A DNA stretch of 11,780 bases from Candidatus Nanopelagicales bacterium. Lineage in GTDB: Bacteria; Actinomycetota; Actinomycetes; S36-B12. The notes beneath the pieces are model-generated. The model worked only from the letters and a program-made list of their open reading frames with translations. It had not been told where the DNA came from and ran no database searches. Both the position numbers and the translations under genes were made by a program. Location: positions 1 through 11,780 of the forward strand of contig JALQSY010000040.1 of assembly GCA_023264215.1 (NCBI GenBank), in the 5' to 3' direction. Positions within the stretch are counted from its first letter, which is position 1, and the number at the start of each line of letters is the position of its first letter. Of the stretch, positions 1-6,116 are shown piece after piece.

Positions 1-1
1 C

Positions 2-1588
2 GAGTCCTTCGCCGAGTGGGCAGCGCACCATGCGAACGTGCACGCCACGCGCTTCTCCGAGGCCTGGACCACATTCGCGAACCTGCGTAAGGCCTGGGCC
101 TACCGCCAAGACCAACTCCCCTCCACGCATCCGATCGCGGCGGACATGGTCGATCTCGACGCAGTGCGGGTGAACTTCGACGGCATCACCTACGCCAAGG
201 GCGCATCCGCATTGCGCCAGCTCGTCGCCTGGGTGGGCGAGGACAACTTCCGCCGCGGGATCAACGCGTACTTCACCAAGCACGCCTGGGGCAACACCGA
301 GCTCAGCGATCTGCTCAGCGAGCTCGAGGCCGCATCCGGCCGGGACCTGTCCGGCTGGACGGCCGAGTGGCTCCAGAACGGCGGCGTCAACCTCATGCGC
401 GCGGACTTCGCCGTCGCCGACGACGGCACCTATTCCGCGCTGTCGATCGTCCAGGAGCCGCCGGCCATGCCCGAGGGCGTGGCGCCCACGCTGCGATCCC
501 ACCGCATGGCGCTGGGTCTCTACGACCTCGTCGACGGTGCCCTCGTCCGCCGTGACCGCATCGAGCTCGACGTGGTCGGTCCGCGCACGGACGTGCCCCA
601 GCTCGTCGGCGTGGCCCAGCCGGACCTGCTCCTGCTCAACGACGACGACCTGACCTTCACCAAGACCAGGCTCGATGATCGGTCGTGGCGCACTGCTGTC
701 TCGCACCTCGGCGACCTCACCGAATCGATGCCCCGTGCGCTCATCTGGGGAGCCGCATGGGACATGGTGCGCGATGGCGAAGTCCCCACCGGTGAGTACG
801 TCGACCTCGTGATCGCCGGCCTCCCGCGCGAGGCCGACATCGGCGTGGTCCAGCAGACGCTGCGCCAGGTCAAGACCGCGGTCGATCTGTTTGCGACCCC
901 CGCGCATCGACCGGACTACGTCGCACGCCTGGCCGACGCACTCGATGCGCTCATGCGCTCCGCCGCACCCGGATCCGATCACCAGCTCGCCTTCGTCCGC
1001 GCGTTCACGTCCCTCGCGTCGAGCCCGGCGCACCTGGACACCGTCGCCGGACTGCTGGACGGAGCCGTCGTACTCGCAGGGCTCGCCGTCGACACCGACC
1101 TGCGCTGGTCCCTGCTGCAGCGACTGGCGGCCACCGGACGGGCCGAGCTCGACGCGATCGAGGCCGAGCTCTCGCGCGATGACACCGCGACCGGACGGCG
1201 CCAGGCGGCCGTAGCCCGGGCCGCGCGCCCGTCGCTCGAGGCCAAGGACCTCGCCTGGGCGGAGATGATGGACCGCACCGACATCGCCAACGCGATCCTC
1301 GAGGCCACGATCGCCGGCTTCGTCCAGCCCGATCAGGTCGACCTGCTCAGCCACTTCCGCCAGCGATACTTCGACGACATCGTGCGCGCCTGGGACGCCC
1401 AGACGATGGAGATGGGGCAGTCGCTCGCGATGGGGCTCTACCCGAGCCTGATCGTGGAGGAGCGCACGATCCGGGACACCGACGCCTTCTTGTCCCGCGA
1501 CGACCTCAACCCGGCGCTGCGTCGACTCGTCGTCGAGGGCAAGGACGGCGTCCGTCGTTCGCTCAAGGCACGGGCCGCGGACGCCTGA
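2..1588 (+). CDS. pepN: Aminopeptidase N (M1 family zinc metallopeptidase), C-terminal part, 5' end outside the window
   Basis: This is the 3' part of a gluzincin aminopeptidase that removes N-terminal residues from peptides, normally in the cytoplasm; 528 codons are visible. The reading frame is open from base 2 and starts with residues ESFAEWAAHHAN. In M1 enzymes the Glu of the (N)ESFAE block is the third zinc ligand, so the window opens on that residue, and the HEXXH helix and GxMEN motif lie upstream. The block GITYAKGASAL follows, with its Tyr at 191-193; it matches the transition-state-stabilising tyrosine region (Y381 in E. coli PepN). The remainder, from about base 600, is the helical ERAP1-like C-terminal domain typical of actinobacterial PepN, ending in a TGA at 1586-1588. 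No frameshift is seen. The next gene is convergent. The family call is firm; substrate preference cannot be judged from this fragment. Confidence 0.95.
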   Translation, partial: ESFAEWAAHHANVHATRFSEAWTTFANLRKAWAYRQDQLPSTHPIAADMVDLDAVRVNFDGITYAKGASALRQLVAWVGEDNFRRGINAYFTKHAWGNTELSDLLSELEAASGRDLSGWTAEWLQNGGVNLMRADFAVADDGTYSALSIVQEPPAMPEGVAPTLRSHRMALGLYDLVDGALVRRDRIELDVVGPRTDVPQLVGVAQPDLLLLNDDDLTFTKTRLDDRSWRTAVSHLGDLTESMPRALIWGAAWDMVRDGEVPTGEYVDLVIAGLPREADIGVVQQTLRQVKTAVDLFATPAHRPDYVARLADALDALMRSAAPGSDHQLAFVRAFTSLASSPAHLDTVAGLLDGAVVLAGLAVDTDLRWSLLQRLAATGRAELDAIEAELSRDDTATGRRQAAVARAARPSLEAKDLAWAEMMDRTDIANAILEATIAGFVQPDQVDLLSHFRQRYFDDIVRAWDAQTMEMGQSLAMGLYPSLIVEERTIRDTDAFLSRDDLNPALRRLVVEGKDGVRRSLKARAADA

Positions 1589-1688
1589 TCAGCCGATCCG
1601 TCACCGAAGTGGTTGTTCCGGCGCCGATCTGTCACCGTTTCGGCAGCCCAAGCGGTGACATCTGACGAGGTGGGTACGCCCGAGCCTC
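1589..1688. other. Convergent intergenic spacer with repeated GTCACCG motifs
   Basis: This 100-base spacer separates the 3' ends of pepN (+) and the DUF5130 gene (-). It contains two copies of CCGATCYGTCACCG (1593-1606 and 1624-1637, one mismatch, 31 bases apart), followed by the same GTCACCG core in inverted orientation near 1654-1660. No ORF is supported here. It may act as a bidirectional terminator, or it may be the relic of a mobile-element end. Confidence 0.6.
1630..1660. terminator. Candidate bidirectional terminator hairpin between convergent genes
   Basis: TGTCACCGTTT (1630-1640) and AAGCGGTGACA (1650-1660) form an 11-pair stem with one G-T pair and a 9-base loop. The position between two convergent gene ends suits a bidirectional terminator. 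There is no T-tract on either side, so an intrinsic Rho-independent terminator of the E. coli type is not proven. T-less hairpins at gene ends are common in high-GC actinobacteria. A transposon-end remnant is the main alternative. Confidence 0.45.
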
Positions 1689-2081
1689 CTACGGCTGGTC
1701 GATGTGCTCCACGCGCATGCGGCGCGCATGCTCGCCCAGCACCGCGAGGCCATCGCGCAGGCCACCCATGGTGTCGCCGGTCGTGAAGGAACTCGTCATG
1801 GACAGCGCCGCGAGCCCGCAGGCGCGATCATCGAGCGGGATGCGCGCGAGGCGACCCGTGACGATCTCGAGCTGACGGCCCGCGGGATCCACGGCGACCA
1901 GCACGCTGCGATCCGGATTGGCAAGGCGCTCGAGCATCGACTCCGCACCCTCCCGGCCGCCCTCCCAGGCGCCGACATAGGCGCTGAAGGTCAGCCCCGA
2001 CTGACGCTCGGCGTGCTCGAGCAGGCGCTGCACTTCAGCGCGTTGCGCGGCGGTCAGGTCACCAGCGGGCACTGGCGCCAC
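1689..2081 (-). CDS. DUF5130 family protein (TPM-domain-like), function unknown
   Basis: This 130-residue soluble protein resembles the actinobacterial DUF5130 family, which is related to the TPM (TLP18.3/Psb32/MOLO-1) fold. The recognisable pieces in order are a helix with LTAAQRAEVQRLLEHAERQSG (roughly 9-29), the strand FSAYVG (32-37), a central strand SVLVAVDPAGRQLEIVTG (about 59-76), and a C-terminal amphipathic helix with GGLRDGLAVLGEHAR. No signal peptide or membrane segment is visible. The chosen start is the GTG at 2079-2081. AGGAG lies four bases upstream of it, and a second in-frame GTG three codons later would give looser Shine-Dalgarno spacing. The start lies 23 bases inside the upstream membrane-protein gene in another frame, so the two are probably translationally coupled. 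The biochemical function of the family is not established. Family call fairly sure; role unknown. Confidence 0.75.
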   Translation of the reverse strand: MAPVPAGDLTAAQRAEVQRLLEHAERQSGLTFSAYVGAWEGGREGAESMLERLANPDRSVLVAVDPAGRQLEIVTGRLARIPLDDRACGLAALSMTSSFTTGDTMGGLRDGLAVLGEHARRMRVEHIDQP

Positions 2082-2436
2082 CCCTCTCCTCGTGATCGGT
2101 CGGTCCCCCCGGCGTGATCATCCCCGGACCACTCGGCGCCGCCATGGCACCGCTCGGGCTCGACAGCCACACCGGCTCGCTCGGAGCCTGGGCATCCGAT
2201 GCCCCGCCGCGACCCTTGGCCCACCCGGGACCGTAGACGCCGAGCACGATGAGCACGACCGTGATCGCGGGCAGGCCGACGAAGATCCCCAGCGCCTCCA
2301 GCGGGGTGTACCCCGGGCCGGGATCGTCGCCGTCGTAGACGACGCCGCGCTCGTTGGCCAGCGCCGGCGCGGCGAAGGCCATGGACGTGACCGCGATGAC
2401 GGCCGCCGAGGCGGCCGAGGCAAGCAGGGGACGCAT
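2059..2436 (-). CDS. Small exported/single-pass membrane protein of unknown function
   Basis: This 125-residue protein has a Sec-type N-terminus: MRPLLAS followed by an Ala/Val-rich core, with a likely cleavage after APALA (about residue 27). A short extracytoplasmic stretch, rich in Asp, Gly and Pro, follows. A clear transmembrane segment lies at about 46-68 (LEALGIFVGLPAITVVLIVL), and the basic residues after it (WAKGRGG) put the Pro/Gly/Ser-rich tail of about 50 residues in the cytoplasm. No catalytic motif is seen. The ATG at 2434-2436 is preceded by no convincing ribosome-binding site but by a TAGGCT box at the spacing of a leaderless promoter. The gene follows malQ by 4 bases and overlaps the DUF5130 gene by 23 bases. 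I do not assign a function; membrane partnership with the DUF5130 protein is an inference from that overlap. Confidence 0.8.
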   Translation of the reverse strand: MRPLLASAASAAVIAVTSMAFAAPALANERGVVYDGDDPGPGYTPLEALGIFVGLPAITVVLIVLGVYGPGWAKGRGGASDAQAPSEPVWLSSPSGAMAAPSGPGMITPGGPTDHEERGGASARW

Positions 2437-2448
2437 AGTTTCAGCCTA
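2437..2448 (-). promoter_or_regulatory. Probable leaderless promoter (-10 TAGGCT) for the small membrane protein gene
   Basis: On the minus strand TAGGCT (2448-2443) is followed by six bases and then the ATG at 2436-2434. This matches the actinobacterial TANNNT -10 box with transcription starting at the start codon. The box lies within the last codons of malQ, so the membrane protein and DUF5130 genes may be transcribed independently of the amidase-malQ message. No clear -35 box was seen. Confidence 0.6.
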
Positions 2449-4570
2449 GGGGAGGCTGCCCGCGGCGGCTCCCGGCGGGGCGAACCGCCGACACGATGCG
2501 CTCGAGCAGGGGGATGGTGCCGAGGTCGTCGAGGGCGACGGCCTCGCCCGCGCCATCGGCGAGGGGCACCCGCCAATTCGGATACTCCTGGTCCGTGCCC
2601 GGCTGGTTCTGCGCGCGCACATCTCCGACGAGATCGGGTACGGCGACGCCGACGAGTCGCGCGGGCGATGCCGCCACGATGCGGTGAAGCGCCACAACCC
2701 GATCCTCGATCGGCGCTTCGACGTCCGAGAGCCAGCCTCGCCGCGCGGCCAGGTCCAGCCACTCGGCCGTCGCTGCCGCGTCAGCGGCACGCTCATCCTC
2801 CTCGGGCCGAGTGAGCAGTCCGAGTTCGCCGCGGATCCGCACGTGCTCGCCACGCAGGTATCCCGCTGTCGGCGGCAGGTCGTGGACGGCGACGCTGGCG
2901 AGGACGTCGCCGCGCCACTGCTCCGGCGGCTTCAGTTCGCCGCCCGACCAGCGCTCGAACCACAGGATCGACGTGCCGAGGAGCCCGCGCTCCTGCAGGA
3001 ACTCCTGGACCCGCGGCTCGACCGTGCCGAGGTCCTCGCCGATCACGAGCGCCCCGGCCCGGTGCGCCTCGAGGGCCAGGATGCCCACGAGGGCCTCATG
3101 GTCGAAGGAGACGTACGCGCCGTCCGCAGCCGGCGACCCCGCCGGGATCCACCACTGGCGGAAGAGCCCGAGGATGTGGTCGACGCGGATGCCGCCCGAG
3201 TGCCGGAGCAGGGTGCGCAGCATGTCGCGGTAGGGGATGTAGGCAGCGTCGGCGAGCGCATCGGGGCGCCACGGCGGCTGGGCCCAGTCCTGGCCGAGCT
3301 GGTTGTACATGTCCGGGGGACAGCCCACCGATACGCCGGCCGCGAGCACGTCCTGAAGCGACCATGCGTCCGCGCCCTCGCCCCCGACGCCGACGGCCAG
3401 ATCGTGGATGACCCCGGCGCGCATCCCGACCTCGACCGCAGCCTCCTGGGTGGACTCCATCTGCTCGTCGAGCAGCCACTGCATCCACAGGTGGCGCTCG
3501 ATGCGATCCGCATGCTCGGATCGCCAACTCATGACAGCGGGCGACGACGGGTGCTGCAGGTCCTCCGGCCAGTCCTGCCAGACGGGGCCGTACTCCTCGG
3601 CGAGTGCGCACCACGTGGCGTAATCGACCAGGCCCCTTCCCTCGGCCTCGACGTAGGCGTCGTAGCGCGCCTGACGTCCTGGCGTGAGCGGCACGCGACG
3701 GACGATGTCGAGCGCTGCCGACTTCGCGGCCCAGGCCTCATCGCGATCGAGTAGGTCCGCGGTCAGCCGGCGCAGCGGCTTGCCCAGGCGGCGCACGGCC
3801 TTGCGCTCCGCTCCCGACAGGTAGGCGTACTCCGGGACCTGCTCGATCCGCAGGTAGATCGGGTTCGGGAAGCGGCGCGTCGACGGCAGGTACGGCGAGG
3901 GCGTCATCGGGAGCGTGGGCGCTGCGGCGTGGAGCGGGTTGACCAGGACGAAGTCCGCCCCGAGCTCGTGACCGGACCACGCCGCCAGGTCGGCGAGGTC
4001 GGCGAGATCGCCCACCCCCCAGGAGCGGCGCGAGCGCACCGAGTAGATCTGCGCCATGAGCCCCCAGAGGCGCTCACCTGAGGCGAGAGCGGGCGGCATC
4101 AGCCGCTCCGGTGTGACGACCAGGACCGACTCGCTGACACCGTCGTCGGTGTAAGCCTTGACGGCGTGCCAGCCGAGCGGGATGTCCGACGGGATGACGA
4201 ACGTCGCCTCGCCGACCAGCACGCCATCGACCTCGCGCGGTTCGACCCACCTATTGCTCTGCGCCGGCTCGACGATGCCGCCGTCTTCGAGTTCGATCCA
4301 CACCCGCGCGCTCGACCCGTGCGGGACGTGCACCCAGATGTGCGCATAGCGGCCGCCGACGACCACCACGACGGGCGGCAGGGTCCGCCGCCAGTCGCGC
4401 AGGTCGCGCTCGGCCAGGCTGCGTCGGATCGAGACGGCGTCATCCGGGTCGGTTCCCAGGGCCCGGAGCACGCTCGCGATCGCCGCATCGGAGGACCTGC
4501 GCAGCACTCCGGCCTGATCCCAGTACTCGACCGACACTCCATAGGCCTGGGCGAGTTGGTCGAGGCTCAC
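2441..4570 (-). CDS. malQ: 4-alpha-glucanotransferase (amylomaltase, GH77)
   Basis: MalQ is a cytoplasmic disproportionating enzyme that transfers maltosyl and longer glucan units between maltodextrins, feeding glycogen and maltose metabolism. The 709-residue product has an N-terminal extension of about 160 residues (a helical start, then a beta-sandwich-like part around GGRYAHIWVHVPHG) as in other actinobacterial MalQs. The GH77 barrel follows. Family landmarks are SPYLPSTRRFPNPIYL (225-240), GGIRVDHILGLFRQWWIP with the nucleophile Asp464, VIGEDLG with the acid/base Glu512, and AVHDLPPTAGYL with His563 and Asp564. The start is taken as the GTG at 4570-4568, which overlaps the amidase stop as GTGA and has GGAG five bases upstream; the adjacent GTG at 4573 is an equally legal alternative. 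The open frame continues far upstream, but that part is only the shadow of the amidase gene. The gene appears intact. Confidence 0.95.
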   Translation of the reverse strand: MSLDQLAQAYGVSVEYWDQAGVLRRSSDAAIASVLRALGTDPDDAVSIRRSLAERDLRDWRRTLPPVVVVVGGRYAHIWVHVPHGSSARVWIELEDGGIVEPAQSNRWVEPREVDGVLVGEATFVIPSDIPLGWHAVKAYTDDGVSESVLVVTPERLMPPALASGERLWGLMAQIYSVRSRRSWGVGDLADLADLAAWSGHELGADFVLVNPLHAAAPTLPMTPSPYLPSTRRFPNPIYLRIEQVPEYAYLSGAERKAVRRLGKPLRRLTADLLDRDEAWAAKSAALDIVRRVPLTPGRQARYDAYVEAEGRGLVDYATWCALAEEYGPVWQDWPEDLQHPSSPAVMSWRSEHADRIERHLWMQWLLDEQMESTQEAAVEVGMRAGVIHDLAVGVGGEGADAWSLQDVLAAGVSVGCPPDMYNQLGQDWAQPPWRPDALADAAYIPYRDMLRTLLRHSGGIRVDHILGLFRQWWIPAGSPAADGAYVSFDHEALVGILALEAHRAGALVIGEDLGTVEPRVQEFLQERGLLGTSILWFERWSGGELKPPEQWRGDVLASVAVHDLPPTAGYLRGEHVRIRGELGLLTRPEEDERAADAAATAEWLDLAARRGWLSDVEAPIEDRVVALHRIVAASPARLVGVAVPDLVGDVRAQNQPGTDQEYPNWRVPLADGAGEAVALDDLGTIPLLERIVSAVRPAGSRRGQPPLG

Positions 4571-5991
4571 CACATCTCCGGGTGTCGGCCGAGCCACGGC
4601 CGGGCCTGCTCGAGCTGCGCGGCCAGCGCGATCAACGTCATCTCGTCGTACGGGCGGCCCACGAGCTGGATGCCGATGGGCAGGCCGTCCGCGTTCCAGT
4701 GCAGCGGCAGGGACATCGCCGGCTGCCCGGTGAGGTTGAACAACGCCGTGAACGGCGTGAAGGCCTTCTGACGCTCGAAGTCCTGCGCGGGATCGCCGCC
4801 CTCGGTGAAGTAGCCGACGGGCACCGGCGGCTGAGCCAGTGTCGGCGTGAGGATCACGTCGTACGCCGCCGTGGCGTTGATCGCACCTCGAGCGATCACG
4901 CGCGCGAAGGACACCGCGCCGGCGAGGTCGAGACCGCTCGCACGCGAGCCCCGGTCGCGAAGGTAGCGCGTCAGGGGCAGCAGCAGATCGGCCTTGTCCG
5001 GCTCCACGGGGGTCAGCTGCGCGAGGACCGACCAGATCGTCTCGAAGGCGGGCACGAGCGCATCGGGCACGGGCACCGGGATGTCCTCCACGACGTGGCC
5101 GAGCTGCTCGAGCAGCCCCGACGCGCTCTCGTAGGCCTCCAGGCAGTCCGGATGGACCTCCACGTGCGCGATCACCGGCGTCGCGAGCCTGCCGATGCGC
5201 AGCATCCCCGGCTCGCGTCCCGCCGCCCCGAGGAAGGTCTCCCCCACAGCCAGCGGCGGAGCCGGGTAGGGATCGTCCGGAAAGGCGCCGGACATCACGT
5301 CGAGCAGCGCCGCGGCGTCGCGCACCGTGCGGGCGATCGGGCCGCTGACCGGGAACTCCCCGACCGGGTCGCGCAGCGGGCCATTGGAGATGCGACCGCG
5401 CGAGGTCTTGATGCCGACCAGGCCGCACGCGCTCGCGGGAATCCGGATCGAGCCGCCGCCATCCGACCCGTGGGCCGCTGCGGCCAGGCCGGCTGCCACG
5501 GCGGCCGCGGCGCCTCCGCTCGATCCTCCCGCCGAGCGGGTGAGGTCCCATGGCGTGCGCGCCGGGGGCGCGACGGCGTTCTCGGTGTAGCACGGCAGGC
5601 CGAACTCCGGCGTATTCGTCTTGCCGGTCATCACCAGGTTGCCCTGCTTCATCCGGATGACGACGTTGTCGTCGCCGAACGGCGTCATGTCGTAGGCCAG
5701 CGACCCGAGGGTGCATCGCACGCCGGCCTGGAAGTTGAGGTCCTTGACGGGGACGACGACGCCGTGCAGGACAGGCAGCGACTGCGGGTCCAGTGCATCG
5801 CCGACCGCCTGGTCCGCGGCCCGGGCCTGCTCGAGCGCCATCTCGGGGGTGACGGTGATGAAGGCTCCGACGGCGTCGCTGAGCGCTGCGGTGCGCGCGA
5901 GGTAGTGCTCGGCCAACTCGACCGACGTCGTCTCGCCCGTCCGGATCGCAGCCGCCTGCTCGAGGGCCGTGAGGTCGTGAAGCTCGGTCAC
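4567..5991 (-). CDS. Amidase-signature family hydrolase
   Basis: This 474-residue cytoplasmic amidase belongs to the Ser-cisSer-Lys signature family. The triad can be placed as Lys83 (VPVKDLNF), cis-Ser157 in the Gly/Ser loop RSAGGSSGGAAAAV, and nucleophile Ser181 in GSDGGGSIRIPASACG. The C-terminal block FNLTGQPAMSLPLHWNADG and the ending ARPWLGRHPEMW resemble 6-aminohexanoate-cyclic-dimer hydrolase (NylA)-like amidases, but substrate specificity cannot be read from these motifs. GatA is unlikely: gatB and gatC are not adjacent and the length and C-terminus fit stand-alone amidases. The GTG start at 5991-5989 is the longest supported start. It has no Shine-Dalgarno sequence but a TAGGCT box seven bases upstream. 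The gene leads the minus-strand run and overlaps malQ by four bases. Family sure; substrate unknown. Confidence 0.9.
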   Translation of the reverse strand: MTELHDLTALEQAAAIRTGETTSVELAEHYLARTAALSDAVGAFITVTPEMALEQARAADQAVGDALDPQSLPVLHGVVVPVKDLNFQAGVRCTLGSLAYDMTPFGDDNVVIRMKQGNLVMTGKTNTPEFGLPCYTENAVAPPARTPWDLTRSAGGSSGGAAAAVAAGLAAAAHGSDGGGSIRIPASACGLVGIKTSRGRISNGPLRDPVGEFPVSGPIARTVRDAAALLDVMSGAFPDDPYPAPPLAVGETFLGAAGREPGMLRIGRLATPVIAHVEVHPDCLEAYESASGLLEQLGHVVEDIPVPVPDALVPAFETIWSVLAQLTPVEPDKADLLLPLTRYLRDRGSRASGLDLAGAVSFARVIARGAINATAAYDVILTPTLAQPPVPVGYFTEGGDPAQDFERQKAFTPFTALFNLTGQPAMSLPLHWNADGLPIGIQLVGRPYDEMTLIALAAQLEQARPWLGRHPEMW

Positions 5992-6004
5992 GTCGCAGAG
6001 CCTA
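5992..6004 (-). promoter_or_regulatory. Probable leaderless promoter (-10 TAGGCT) for the amidase-malQ unit
   Basis: On the minus strand TAGGCT (6004-5999) is followed by seven bases (5998-5992) and the GTG start of the amidase gene. This fits an actinobacterial TANNNT -10 element driving a leaderless transcript. There is no purine-rich ribosome-binding site before the GTG, which supports the reading. A convincing -35 box was not seen. Confidence 0.6.
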
Positions 6005-6040
6005 GGTGCCCACCCAGGTCAGCGGGGGATGGGGCAAGCA

Positions 6041-6101
6041 GCTCGACGCGGGCCGCATCCGGCGCAATCCGTGCACGAGGCGCGGGTCGTCGAGCGCGGG
6101 T
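6041..6101. promoter_or_regulatory. Candidate regulatory repeats in the divergent promoter region
   Basis: The 125-base divergent region between the amidase and prolyl oligopeptidase genes holds an 8-base inverted pair, GCTCGACG (6041-6048) and CGTCGAGC (6088-6095). It also holds a direct repeat GCGCGGGT (6080-6087 and 6094-6101, period 14) just upstream of the oligopeptidase -10 box. These could be binding sites for a regulator acting on both genes. Such short GC-rich motifs also arise by chance in this composition, so confidence is low. Confidence 0.25.
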
Positions 6102-6104
6102 GGT

Positions 6105-6116
6105 TAGGGTCGGATC
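6105..6116 (+). promoter_or_regulatory. Probable leaderless promoter (-10 TAGGGT) for the prolyl oligopeptidase gene
   Basis: TAGGGT (6105-6110) is followed by six bases and the GTG start at 6117. This is the spacing of a TANNNT -10 box whose transcript begins at the start codon. No Shine-Dalgarno sequence precedes the GTG. Confidence 0.65.

Noticed and set aside
4571..5716. Upstream in-frame extension of the malQ reading frame, giving a protein of about 1090 residues
   Set aside because: The extra stretch overlaps the amidase gene in another frame, is Arg/Gly-rich low-quality sequence, and MalQ has its normal N-terminus at the GTG overlapping the amidase stop.
4567..5991. GatA subunit of the aspartyl/glutamyl-tRNA amidotransferase
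   Set aside because: gatB and gatC are not adjacent, and the C-terminal block resembles stand-alone NylA-like amidases.
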